From: Myoxocephalus aenaeus
Taxonomy: Eukaryota > Chordata > Actinopteri > Perciformes > Cottidae
NCBI GenBank assembly: GCA_038501785.1
Contig: JBAMJR010000013.1
Coordinates: forward strand, 4,084,001 to 4,148,000
Reading direction: 5' to 3'
Length of the DNA: 64,000 bases
Part shown: one piece after another, positions 1 to 12,847 of the stretch
Layout of the letters: the number at the start of each line of letters is the position of its first letter
How positions within the stretch are numbered: position 1 is the first letter of the stretch
Program-made: the position numbers and the translations under genes
The notes under the pieces: model-generated
The model's database searches: none
What the model was told of the DNA's origin: nothing
Seen by the model: the letters and a program-made list of their open reading frames with translations, nothing else

Positions 1-1761
1 CTCCTTTTTTTTAAATTTTTTTTTTTATGGCCAAAGACGAACAAGCAAGATAAACTGAAATTCACTCAGAAGATAGTCACTTGGCTTGAGGTACAGTGAC
101 ACATCGTGACAAACGAAAGCATGTGGAGGGATAGAAATGTAGTATTTTGATCACTGCTCGTTACATGTGCTAGTTCTGTGCAGTTTCCAAGGTGCAGTTT
201 TTGTTTTTGTCCTTTCTGTGTCGAATATTTGAATGTGTCTGAGAGTTTTATTTATTTATGTGTGGCTTTACAATGTACTATTGTAACAATACAAATAATA
301 AAATATAATCTTTATCCTATTTGCTACAATAAGCTCACCCCTCAGTTTCAGTACAAACGAAGACTAAATCAAATGTATCCATCCCTTGATTCTGACACTG
401 GGTAGAAGTAGCAACACTGAGCTGTGCTATACCACTAGGTACAATGCCGCTATAATTTAGATAAGAAATATGATGAATGTTAACACAAAGTCTAGGTAAT
501 ACTGTTACCAGACTGTTACCAGACCAAAATAGATACACCTCCTCAGATGCATTTCTGTCCTGGGCTGGTGAGGGTGAGGGTGAGTGTGGGGACTCTCATG
601 AATAAATGATGGTTGAATAATGGTTGTTCTTTTCAAAGTGGATGTGAAATGCTTGCACAAAAGGTTAACAGCTTCTAAATAAGGACAGATGTTTGTCATG
701 GTCGCTGTGATAGGTGCTCAACATGGTCTTTAGCAGCACGGCCACCTCTACAGTGCAGTCTTGTATGTACAACACAATATGCTGCCTGTTTTTAATGCTA
801 TAGTTATGTTGTTTTCCTTATTCTTGCAATGGTTTTCTTTACTGACCTTCTCTTTCTTCTATAATAAATAACGGCTGCTGCTCTGCACTGTGCTCATCAG
901 GCGGTAACAGCTGATTACGCCATCCATCAGAAGCGAAGCGCCAACCTTTCGCTTCCCCTTCAGGTACTGTTAGCTCTGTCAGCACTGTTGCCGTTGTTTG
1001 TACTGTGAGCGCTGTTAGCACCGATAGCTGCGAGCAGCCGGCTCAGCCATCGCCACGTTGAGAACCGTGTGGAGGCAACAGATATGCTCAGAATTTTTTC
1101 CCCCACACCTTTAGTCAAATATACAAATACACTGAAAAATGTGTGACAGCTCAAGTGTAAGGTCAAGCAATTGTCCCACATATTTTTTATTTATAATATA
1201 AGAGCGTCCACATGGAGTTTTTATCGGGAATTACTTGCAGTATACAAATACACTAAAAAAAACTTCATTCAGCATTGAGTTTTTATCCGAAATTACTTTG
1301 ACCAGGTAGTTAGACGCTTCACCAGGATAGTGTCTAGCAGTGTGAACCTCAGTTCAAGATGTAGGAGGCTTTGTAATATTTTAGCTGTTCAGCCATGTTT
1401 AATTTTGTCAGAATTTTTCCAGCTGTGACAGTGCTGGAAGTAAAAAAAAAGAAAAAAGAAAGGGGCTTGTAAAAACCACTCATTTAATTTTTAATCTTAA
1501 AATGTCTTCACCCGAATGTCCCAATGCGCATCAAGATGAATGGATGGATAAATGGATAGAGTAGAGCGTCTCAGCTTCTTCTGAGATCTCAGACTTCAAA
1601 GAAGACGATGAAAGAGAATTGCAGGCTGAACGACAGACGGACAAACGGGGTCGATCACTGAGTCGTTAATCGACGGGCTTTTATTGGATGAAGAGTGACG
1701 GAGACACACCTAAGCAATCGATCCTTATGTAATCTTCTCAGGCAAAGCTTGTGAAGCATCA

Positions 1762-1825
<64 letters not shown>

Positions 1826-4800
1826 TAACTGTTATACACCACGCCCTTCCAAATCCTGTCCTAGTAAAATCCCCCTCACTCACTGGATGTCAACCTTACC
1901 GTCTCTGTTCAATTATTCTCTTTCTTTTGCAAACAAATGAGCTCACATGCATTTATGAATATGTGTGTCCCCATCAGTAGACATTAATGCAGAGAGGAAA
2001 AACACAACAATAAAGGTGTCCACAGGAGAGAGGTGACAGCAATACATTACACTTCAGTATGTTTACATTTTTTAAAACACATTAATCTATCACCACTTCT
2101 CACCACTCCATATGTGATCATCAAGGTCCCATGATTTTATACAGCTTTGTAGATTCCCGACTGAGTTCTGTTCGCACTCCTAACCCATTCTATCTGCCCA
2201 CACTAAGGCTTGCCTTAGCAGATCAATAGCACAGCATGAGGTTAGGTTTTAATTGAGCTGTCTTGAAGGGTGGGGTCTGTTTTAATGAGGCCAGGTCCTG
2301 TTTTCATCCTGACCTTTGAGACTCTGCCCTACAGGTGTCCATCCTCTAACTTAAAAGGAATATATGGACTTGTAGGGCGCCAGAGGTGTCAGGCCTCACC
2401 AAGCTGCAGAGATTGACATTTTCACTCGAATCTAATACGCTCATAGATTCGTTTTTCCTAGCCATTACACAGGAGCTGGAGTACCTATCACCAGTGCTAC
2501 CCTCCAGCACGATACACAGGATGTTCTGTGGTCGCATATAAATGATATACAATATAATTGGAACTATTATCAACACCAAGCACTGCTCACCAGAAGTTAG
2601 CTCGGCAACCGTATCTGTAGCTTTTCAGGCAAGTTCCAATTGTTGTCTCGTGTCAAGCGCGGTGATATTTGTGTCAGCATTATATCGATGATCTGCTTGT
2701 CAAAGTGCAAACACAGTATTGAACGTGCCTATTTGTCACTGTCCAGAGGAAAACCACAATTTGCAAATAATAATAATAATAATAATAACAAAAGCTTTTA
2801 AAGGAATGAACCAGCAGGTGTTCCCATGTACCAATCTCCTTGAAGCTTCTTTTAATCCACCTTTGGCCTCTTGAGTTGTTACCTACTTACACGTGGAGAA
2901 ACATGAGCATTCATTTGGAAACATCAGCCCACCTGATAAATACAATATCCGCTGGTTTGTTACTCTATTTTGTGTTCTAACCCTTTCCTGAGATAAATGA
3001 GTATTAAGCGAATGGACTATGTTCACCAATCACCACCCACTTAATAACTTTGCCTGTCTGCCTTTTGTAAATTGGCAGGTAGCATACATGCTCATCAGAG
3101 CGTCTTTGTGAGAAAAGGTTGCCTACAGGTGGTTGGTGTGAGAGCATACGGTCTGTTGTTCATTATCAATGATTTTAGATTTTTAAAAAGAGAGGGGTAA
3201 TGTCACTGCAGCAGGCACCATGACAGGTGTAACATTTAACATTTTATTTGAAAAGGCCTGTTTTCGGTAAATGCCAGGCCCACATCTGTATTCAGACTCC
3301 GGATTCGAGGTGAAATTGCCCCCCGCAGGTGACCCAGCGCCGTGGGTTACTGAGGTTACATCAAAGAAGTCATTATTTGGAAAGCCACATAACAAAATAT
3401 CCCAGATCCAGCAGGAGCACATCTGGAGGAAAGCTGTGAGTGTGTTTGTCGAGGGACCGCCTCGGTGCATAATTGTCATCCGGATGTGACCAGACAGGAA
3501 TGGTCTCACTGGGAGGAGATCACAGTGGAATGGTATGAAATGCATGTTATCTTTTCCCCCAAAGCCTGTTAATCTTGCCCTGATTTCTCCTGAAAATCAA
3601 GCTTTCACATAAGACCATCTCTATCATTCTTGATTATGCCATCGACCTCTATAATAGCTGCACCATCCTTGATTACAGAATAAACTTAACACACTTGGAG
3701 ACGCATCAGATGCAATGGGTGGTATTTGTGTCCTTTGTTGCATGTCATAGATTTTTTGAAACTCACAATTTAAGATAGTTTTTACTATATGAAGTCTGTT
3801 ATCAGGTTAAGAGGCAAATTTTGTAATAAAAATAAATAAAAAAATCACACCATATAGCGCCATTATCTGTGATAGCAGCAATTGCTGCAGGTGTTTTTGC
3901 ACATTTTTCAAATATGTTTTTCGATAACATAAATATTACTTTTCCTAACGGCTGCTGTGTAAGAAAGGCATTGCAACACCCAAATAGAGCAAACACCCAA
4001 GGGAAATAAACATTTTACAGTTGTGACCATAGCATTTGGTGACTGTATTGAGAGCTTCACATTAGTTTAACGTGTGCGTTAGAGGGAGACATGTGGTGTG
4101 ACCACTGCCCTACTGTCACATTAGGGGACATTATACTGAGAGAATACATAGATGGACATTACAACTAAATACAAAATGTATGTATTTCCATAAGGCTAAT
4201 ATAATTTAGAATAAAGAAAATTCATTCAAAATGATGGTACTCTCGTAACATCATTTCATCATGGTTAACATTTCTCACATCTTTTGCTGCTTATACAAAT
4301 TATCATATAAAATGGTAGGAACTCTGCCTTCGTAGCCAACAGCAAATAACAGATCCAACATGTATGAGGTCATATCCAGCTTTGGGGTATCATTTAGTAT
4401 TAGCATAATTCCAAACACTAACTCGAGTCTGTCATGTCCACTATCTGAGAAGACAAATGTCACAGTGCCCCCTTACTGTTATATTCTGAATTGCTTGTAA
4501 GTGTACAGTATATGCTGGTTGTGTCAGAGCATGTCCATGCATATTGCTGTACTGCAGTATTTTCTTTATTATTACAGATTATTCAGAGAAACAAACGTTT
4601 TACAGTAAACTACTACAGTTCACCTGTATCCCTTTGTATTCAACATTTGCCTGAGAGGAGCTTTTAAATCAAGTCTGATCTAAAAAAAAAAAAAATAGAA
4701 AATACTCCGCCCAACACCTTTTCTATTTTAGAGAAAGCGGCGCAGCAGCAGCTCCAGTCCGTCAGTGTCACACTGCTTACGTTCACTGCTATGCACAGAA

Positions 4801-4915
4801 AATAGATTGAAGCATAAAACATACACTTGTGTCTGGACAGCTGAAGCATATCTGGCCAGTCATAGTTATGCATGAGAGAAGCATGACGGGATAACACGTT
4901 TAAAACATGACTGGA
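1..4915. other. Intergenic DNA, no gene recognised
   Basis: No exon with recognisable protein similarity was found on either strand. Open frames are short and lack convincing splice sites. The stretch holds a CA microsatellite near 1763-1823, a small degenerate local duplication at about 1120-1300, and a short AAT run near 2768. Overlapping open frames lie on opposite strands at 3183-3545 and could be a shadow pair or a stray exon, but neither resembles a family I know. Confidence 0.5.
1763..1823. repeat. CA dinucleotide microsatellite
   Basis: An uninterrupted run of about 30 AC/CA units in the intergenic DNA downstream of gtf2e1. Likely length-polymorphic. Confidence 0.97.
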
Positions 4916-4936
4916 GCCGACAGCCTGTTAGTCCGT

Positions 4937-4942
4937 TTTATT
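4937..4942 (-). terminator. gtf2e1: gtf2e1 poly(A) signal
   Basis: The plus strand reads TTTATT, which is AATAAA on the minus strand. It lies about 360 bases past the gtf2e1 stop codon, giving a short 3' UTR ending near 4915-4920. Position and perfect hexamer support it; cleavage was not observed. Confidence 0.6.
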
Positions 4943-5300
4943 TTCATTTCAGATTAACAACAAAAAAAAATAAAAAAATGACACCCTCCCTTCTGGGCTG
5001 ATGACTGAGAATAAAAAAATACTGAGGACAGAATACTAAAGGCGTGATCACCTAGGCAACACTGTCAGAGAGCGTCCTTGGTTCTTATAATGCAAGAGCA
5101 GAAAGCCGACTGTAAATACTTCTTGAGCAGCATCTTGGATTTTTTTGGGTTGAGAAGTTGTGTTCCACAAACATTTTTATCAGATGCCATCACCGACAGT
5201 GTGAGACAGCAGAAGTATACTTTGGGGAACTCATAGCCATCAAATTGTTGATAATGAGTGTGTAAATGCATGTGTGTATATACTGTATGAGAGTGCATGT

Positions 5301-8300
5301 TCAGAAGTACATGTCCTGGAAGAGGTTTTGTCCCATTTCAATGTAGGCTTCCTTCTCCTGCGCAGACATTTGCTCCACTAGCTCTGGCTTCTGGCTGACC
5401 TCTCGGTATGAGAACTGCCTGCCTCCGACCATCACCATTGGCTCGTCCCCAACCTCCTCAAACTCATCATCGTCCTCTTCCTCCTCCGCGACCCGATGCT
5501 GAGCAGCGGCGGCGGGGGGAGGAACCGAGGGAGAGTCGTCGTCCGATTCGCTGGTGTCGCTGTCGGAGTCGCTGGCATTAGCTTTGGTAGAGGGCCTGGT
5601 GGCAGCGCTTGCTCCAGCTGCACCCGTTCCCGCCGCCGCGCCCCTCTTCTCGTGGATGAGCAGGGCGCGCATCACTTCCTCGTTTTCATCCGCCTGACCG
5701 GCTCCAAGAGCCGCCGCTCCGTCCGGGGCCACGGGCGCAACGTCTCCAGCTGGGAAAACAAAACGATCACATATTCAAATTTAGAAATAGAGTCGCTTCT
5801 GAAGTCATTCTTTCTTGTTACTTCTTGAACATTTAGAAACATGACTAAGTATTTCTAAATCGTGCCTGAAACAGGGCATCGAGACGCCGTCTAGGCTCCA
5901 GCCTCAAGCATTCCTTATTGCAGCCTACTGTCTGAACATTTCCTTAAATTTAGACGCCGTCATCGTCGGATGTCATGTCTGTTTCTAGGCTTCAAAAGGG
6001 CAACAAGATCATTACGGGCAGATCCAGAGACACACCTCAGAGACAGGATATTCAGAAGCCATAATTTGTGCAATTTCCACAGAATGGATTTTATTAATGA
6101 GAAAGTCTTGCACTAATCAAGCCTCTGATTATTTCAATTAAGCAATTATGGCTCAATGGGAGTCTGCCCAGGCCTGATTGCTGCATGCCCTTGGGTGGAG
6201 AAACAATGTCAGAAAAAGATAGCATGGTGGAGGAGCACTCTGACCGAGGGATATAACCTGGGTTGACCTGTAGCCGCCCGGTGTGACTACAACGAGTACA
6301 GGGATTTAAATGTAAGGTCATAGAGGAGCAGTCAAAGGTGTGGGTCTTAGTTGGGCTGGTGTTTGTCCGTCCGATCATCATCATCATCCTACTACTGGAC
6401 AACCCAGTGCGTTCAGTAAGGCTCACCGTGGACGGGCAATAGGATTTATAGATAATGACACGTGAAAACAGCATTCGGGCGTGGGAGGGAATTTAATTAG
6501 TAATTTAACGTCTTCTGACTTATTATTTTGTCAAGCAATAATGTTTTGCATGAATGACTTTACATTTTTTAGATGCATCAATATATTCATATATTAGAGC
6601 GCAAATTATTATTTAATTTCCACTGCGGTTAGCCAAGATGATGGAGGGTGCATGCAAAATGATACAATTTTTCAAACTTCAACTCACAAAATGTGGTTGT
6701 TGGCCCAAAAAATGTGTCAGATTTTAATGCGATTTTTCTACAAACAAAACCTTTTGCCGTCAGAATAGTGTGAAATCTACATATTGATTGAAAATCCCAC
6801 TTACTGTTCTTGATGACGTCAGTATCGCTGTAAGCACCCTGCACGGTGCTCTGGGTCAACCAGACGGGCCTCTCCTTCGGTGCCTTGCCCTCCTTGGCCT
6901 TCTTCTGCTGCTCCTCCTGCTCCTCCATGCTGATAACCACATTCTGGGTGTACATGTCACCGTAAGATGAGCCTTTGTTCGACCAGGCTTCGCGGTGTGG
7001 GCCTAAGTTTGCTCCAGCTGCTGCAGCAGCACGATCACGGCTAGAGGAAAGATTCAGTAAGTATCCTTTAAACCGCAATCTTCAACAGTTTAAACATGAA
7101 ACATTGAGTGTGCCTATGTGATTAAGCGTTAAAAAAAAAAATCATTCCTGTGTAATGGAATTGAATTCCCTTGTTGCACAAACAGTTATTAAGTTGAGCC
7201 ATTATCACTGAGGCCCATTATTGCAGTTAACAGAGGTGAACATCCCATTTGTTGTCATTGAAAATGCTGACTCTTAAGGACTGGCCGACAGAGGGGAATA
7301 CGTATTTAGAAGAAGTAAGCGCTGTGTGAGGTTTGTCAGAAGCTGACCTCTGTTTGAGGGCAGGAATCTCAGAAGGCTCTGGCTCCAGCAGATCCTGAGA
7401 CAGGTTAACATCCTCGGTCTCGCGCAGCAGCGCATAGATGGGTTCGATCTGCTCATTGAAGCGTGCCACTAGTGTCCTGCCGTCAGTACAGACAGACGCG
7501 TCTTCCTCTACCTCCGTCTGGCAGAAGGTGCAGCGAAATGTACCTACGGGTGAAGACAGAACTATGTTTAAAACATAGGTTACTTACCTAATCCCATACT
7601 GTGTTACCTACAACTTTGGGACATGCCTATAGGGCACTGCTTTTAATTGCAGCCCAGAGCCGCAGGCTATAAACCAACTTTACAAAAAACTACTTGCAGA
7701 AATGTAGCATGGTTGGGAATGTACAGTGATTTTAAATGAACATATTTGCATGACTCTAGATACAGATGAACTGATAGGAGTACTTCCTCACTGAGTGCAA
7801 ACTATAGAGGTAAAGGTTATGCAACAATATATCACCATTCCATTTGCTGTGATTTGGGGGTTTTATGCAGGCTACTACACATTCACCATTATGATTGACC
7901 GGTGGATTTATAAGCAATCCTGCGATACCTCATTTCCACTGACCATTAAACATCCAGCTAATAGGTGTACTTCTACCCAAAACAACAATGCCTTGCTGTT
8001 AATGACACTGCAGGATGATCTTTTTCTTTGGGACCTGCTTCATACCAGTAAGAGATGGGCATGTTCGACCATCTGCTTCTCTGGCTGATTTCAGTTTCAA
8101 AAATGGGAAACGCTCCAGCATTACATACATATTGCCTTGCGTTTGAATATATATGAGAGAGAGAGAGGAAAAAGTGTGTGCATGGGATATAGATATGAAA
8201 GAGACAGAGAGAGACAGACAGAGACATCAGCGCACATATGCTACATGTGTAAGAAGAAGAAGAAGAAATGGTAAAAGTAAGTAACATTTTATGCACAACT

Positions 8301-11300
8301 TTAAAAAAAACGTTGCGTGGACCTACACGTCAGATGGAGTTGTTAGTAAAAAAATAATAATAATATGCATGTTCTAAAGAGGAGGTGGGTGCATTCACTT
8401 TACAGTGTGAAAATGGTCTCTGGCTCTCCTTTGTGGGTCAGAACGAGCTGGCAGATTAGTAATGTCACTTCCCATCCCTGTGAGGTAAAACTGAGTGTCG
8501 CTTGCCCTGAAGAAGCAACCGATCTATCAGACTACCACTATGTGAGCTCCAGGTATTCCTTTTGTCAGCATCTGTCAGGGTCAGAGTTACTGCCTCCACA
8601 GCCAGATTTGATACCAGTTGGGATACGTTGAAACAAGAGACGAGAGCAAAGGAATTGGCAAGACGTTCATAAATGAGTCACCGGGAAGATGCTGACGGCT
8701 ACAAAACAGGACCATGAAGCTGGGAAAGATAACTTTTTACCAGGATGTGATTTACAATGGCTATCAAATGTATCACCCAGTGTGGTGTTATAGGGCATTT
8801 TTATGTCCTCAAATTAGTTTTATGTTGCATTTTGGGGCTAACATGTCTACAACTCATCTCTGAAAATGTGAATATGACCCCATGCTTATGCTTTTATTCT
8901 AAAATAGCCAGTGACACTTTAGCATGTCGTCTGAGGAGCTGATAATAGTCATGTTCTTTATAGGAGCATATTGTTGCAGCTTTCTTACTTAAAACCAGCT
9001 CAAATTTTATCATGGTTTTGTCTTTCTTACTAAAGACTAAAACTACTCTCCTCAGGACATTGCTGGGTGTTTTCTATATTACACCAATTATTTGCCCAAT
9101 GATAACAGAGGATTTCAAGAATAGTTGAACACCCTCGGAAAATCTTGCCTTTGCTGACCTCTAGTGGTTTTCAGCTTGCTGCAGTTGAGAACAAGTGGAC
9201 TCCAGCACTTGGCATGATAATTTCTACCAGAACGGGCAGCAAAACCCTTCTCGTCAGCCTGGTGGCGTGTTTCACACACTCTTTGTTTCCTAGCAACAGT
9301 GGTGGTTGACTGGTAGTCAACATTTGGACTGGCAGACGATGAAAGCACGGAGCCTCGTGAGCCTGACAGACTCAAGAATGAATGCAGTCTATGAATGAAC
9401 ACAGCTCAGAGTAGCGAGCAGTCAAGATCTTCATCACAAGCACATTATTATTCTGGAGCATTATCATTTCACTCAAATGCACAGTTTCCTGTATTTTGGG
9501 TCAAAATGAAGAAAATATTTAAAACCACCATACCCAGAATTTCTGAGGTAGACGTTGCAGAAAATGTAATGTAATGATACTTCACAGTCCCATACTTATA
9601 ACCAGACCCGCTCACATAGTCAGGAAATGTGTAATTTGAATCAAAAGGAAACTGGAGAACGCAAATTCAACAGAGAAAGCACTGATAACTTGGTCAAGTC
9701 TTGGTTATGTCAATCAACTTATGATTTCAAAACCATGTGTGAGCCTACATCTACTGTCAGGCTATGGTTATTTAGCTTTATCTTCTCTTTGAATTCTGCA
9801 TGTCCACAGCCACAGTCAGATGACTTGCTGGTTGCTTCTGTTACTCACATGCACAAATACAGCATAATGGAAAGCTCCTTGTGATAAGTGAGTGATGTGA
9901 TGTCCATTTAGAAGCAAGGGTTTGGACAGCTGCCAGCCCATAATGAGGCAGGGTGAGAATCAGACTACGATTGTGCTTCAGGCCTTTTGTTGTGATAGCA
10001 AGTCATTTCAAATAAGCTGAAAGACAATTTTCAGTTTGGGTAATATAGAAGCATTTAATTTGACCCAAGACAAGCTACCTAGAAAACCTAGGAAATGTAA
10101 ATGTAACCACAACTCAACTAACAAAAGGTTTGCCAGGTATTCGATTCCTCACTTTAAACTGGAAGGTAAGCAGCGACACTAGCGGATATATGGACTAGAT
10201 TACTTATCACTTATTGATCAGGTGACAGCTAGATTTAAGCTAATGTTTTTATTATGTTCTTTATTATAATATTCTTATTCCTTTTTTTTAAATATGTTTG
10301 ATCTTGTTGGCATGAGAAGAGAAACATGGTACTTAATACCAACTTAATGAAACTTTAGTTTATCAGACTCCAAACTAGGTTTTATATTGCCTGAAGCCAC
10401 AACAGGCTTCATCACACAGAACATAAATGGCTTGAGATCTTGTGCACACATTCTCCTCTCCCGTCATATACCTCATCTTGTGCAAGTGATATTAGTGTTG
10501 ACAGGTCTTGAGAACCGATTGATTTTTCTTTCTAGCACATACAACTGCACAATGGTAGTGTGGTCATGAGAGAGCGGTCAACGTCTTCTCCAGAGACAGC
10601 CACATTGCGAGGCAGCAATGAAATTGAACAGTGTTTATAAAATAACGAATGGCCTCATAGATGACGAGATCGTTTACCTGTCATTGGGTCAAACAGCTGA
10701 TTGGCCTCTAAATCCGTGAAGGTGGAGAAGCAGCAGGGGCACCGGAAGGAGGCGCGGTTGGTGGAGTCTCGCTCATCTGTCTCAATGCGCCGTCGCATAT
10801 GATCCAATTTATACTTCACCACATTGACCAAGACCCTAAAAAACAAATCCGGTTGGTAAAGCTTTATAGTATTCAAGATGTTGGCATGGGCTGGTACATC
10901 GTTTTTTGTTTCCCCATGTGGATAACAAAAGAAAAGCACGCAGTCACACACATACAAAACACAGAACTCTCCCTAGGAGTTAAAAATAATTACAATTTCT
11001 GTTTTTTAAGTCATGAGGATAAACAAAATGGGAAAACTGACCAGAGTATTAAAAAAAACATTAGCTTTCCGATAATCAGAGAACCATAGTGTTATGTCTA
11101 TTTTTGAAGAAGATATGCATCCTTATGTGAGGTCAACTTTGAGGCCCCCTCTCTCCTGGTGGTTGGTCATTGAGGTTAATCAGAATCAGCTTTATTGGCC
11201 ATGTGTCTACACATACATGGAATTTGACTCCGGTTTCATGTAGCTCTCATCGTACATATATACATATTATATACAATAAACAAGATAAATATAAAAAAAA

Positions 11301-11823
11301 ACATTAAAGACAACAGAGACAATTAAATACAACAGAGTAGTCAGAGTAGTGCAAGTAGTACAGATAGTCCTCACATCCCCTCATAAATTACCATGTACGT
11401 AAACATGTGTTCAAACTGAAATGTGTGATGGGTGGATTTCTGATGGAATGCCTCACAATCTTACAGGTACACCAAAACTCCACAAATAAATAAACAGGAA
11501 GGTATTGTGTGTTACTGTGTCTATTATGTTCACCTGTAGTTGATGAAGTAATAGTTGTGTCGCGTTGTCTTGCCATCATGGGCCGTTTCCACTCTCATGC
11601 GACACTTCACAAACTTGTCTGCCTTCAGGGTGTTGAGTACCGAGCGCAGTTGTTTGCGATCAAACTTGAGCAGCTCCAGCATGTCCTCCTCGCGCACACA
11701 TGGGTTGCGAATGAGCACATCCAGGGCCAAGGCATGGTCCACTCCATAGAAACCCCGTACGACCTGCTTGGCCAGCCGCTTAAGTGCTGCAGGAACCTCA
11801 GTCAGTACCTCTGGTTCTATCAT
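5301..11823 (-). CDS. gtf2e1: General transcription factor IIE subunit 1 (TFIIE alpha)
   Basis: Large subunit of TFIIE, which recruits and regulates TFIIH in the nuclear RNA polymerase II pre-initiation complex. Five coding exons on the minus strand: 11534-11823, 10678-10835, 7348-7543, 6805-7040 and 5301-5749. They total 1329 bases, or 442 aa (human about 439), with consistent phases and GT-AG sites. The start is the ATG at 11823, just inside an exon whose acceptor lies about 6 bases upstream. Residues 1-125 form the winged-helix region (VLTEVPAALKRLAK near the N-terminus). The zinc-ribbon cysteines are C129, C132, C154 and C157, split between exons 2 and 3. A central segment reads YTQNVVISMEEQ. 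The C-terminus is acidic (EEEEDDDEFEEV) and ends QNLFQDMYF. The last exon is GC-rich, with an alanine/glycine-rich stretch that probably varies between species. A noncoding first exon lies at about 12.5 kb. Confidence 0.97.
11178..11370. repeat. Teleost interspersed repeat (CAGCTTTATTGGCC type)
   Basis: Begins near AATCAGAATCAGCTTTATTG, followed by GGAATTTGACTCCGG and an A-rich tail with GTAGTCAGAGTAGTGCAAG. I recognise this as a very common fish interspersed repeat, probably a retroelement 3' end, lying in gtf2e1 intron 1 of the coding part. Family assignment is from memory and the boundaries are approximate. Confidence 0.65.
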
Positions 11824-12476
11824 CTTCTGCTGTGGAGAGAGACGAGAACTGTTGAGCTATTCTGCAAGGGGCGAGAAACATTAAAGAAGGAGATCTGAAA
11901 GCTTGGATTGAAAGAAGCAAGTCTAAAAAGTGGAAGTAAAAAGAGTCTTTATTAGGGAGCTGATCAAGAGAATTTCTTGGTCATTTTTGGGGGGGGGTTT
12001 ATTAAGAGGATGGATACATGTGGTGCACATTAACTCTGGTTCTCACCCGCCATAAAACCGAACCAAGACTCTTGAGAAGGCAGGTAAACACTTTAGGAGA
12101 ACAGGTAGGAGAGGAGTGCCAGATACTTTAAGTACAAACCCGAAGATAGCAAACCTTAACCCTAACCCTTAACCACGCAAAGATTGGGAGGGAGATTGGG
12201 TTAAATTTAGACGGAAATGAAAGATTGGACCACATGGATACTATTTAAAAGGGAGTGAAAGATCATATTTTGCGAATAGCTTTCATTCTCTCAGCTTACA
12301 TGGCTGTTGGATAGTGATAACCTAATGTAACTTAGCTCGTAACGTTAACGTTTAAGCACTTTACTCTATCTTCACACTCAGCGGACTAGCTCGCCTTATG
12401 CTAACTAACGTTAGCTAAATGTAAAGTTGCAGCCAACATGTAACCTAGTTCACAGCAAACCTGCCCGATAACTTAC

Positions 12477-12600
12477 CCGTTATGATCCACCAACACGCCA
12501 AAGCCCTCACTTCCTTAGGTCATTGCTGACTACGCCGACTTTGACTCTAACAAACGCAGCTTAAGCTCACTGGAAACATTTGTACTTATATTTAAACTGC
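12477..12600 (-). other. gtf2e1: gtf2e1 5' noncoding exon (approximate)
   Basis: On the minus strand a good donor (ACGG|GTAAGT) ends an exon at 12477. The coding exon at 11823 has an acceptor but no promoter-like sequence directly upstream. A noncoding first exon spliced from here to about 11829 is the simplest model. The 5' boundary, placed around 12600, is inferred. Confidence 0.55.
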
Positions 12601-12847
12601 TAAGTTAGCTCGCATGCTTCATGATGTATTTGGGAAGTCAACCCCGGAAATAATACCAAAACCACAACAAAGGTTTACCAGCTGCACTCAATAGCCAATA
12701 AAAGTGAAGGATTGTTGATCGACGTACATTTTGACCAATGGTTTCGCGTCTGTCCTATTTTCTTGGGAACTAATCAGATTACAGAAATAGTATTTGTAGG
12801 CGGGGCTTCCACTATTATCTTCCGGGACGCCGCTGTCACAAAAAAAA
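12600..12847. promoter_or_regulatory. Shared gtf2e1/rabl3 bidirectional promoter
   Basis: Roughly 250 bases separate the inferred gtf2e1 first exon from the rabl3 ATG at 12848. The interval has no clear TATA box. It has CCAAT boxes (AGCCAATAAAA near 12690 and GACCAATGG near 12733) and ETS-type CCGGAA cores near both ends (about 12644 and, inverted as TTCCGG, about 12821). This fits a TATA-less housekeeping promoter firing both ways. Transcription start sites are inferred. Confidence 0.6.

Noticed and set aside
3183..3545. Overlapping open frames on both strands, 72 and 120 codons
   Set aside because: No recognisable domain, no convincing splice sites, and only one of two antisense frames could be real. 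Kept as intergenic.
5496..5828. 110-codon plus-strand frame at the gtf2e1 last exon
   Set aside because: It is antisense to the GC-rich gtf2e1 coding exon and has no similarity of its own.
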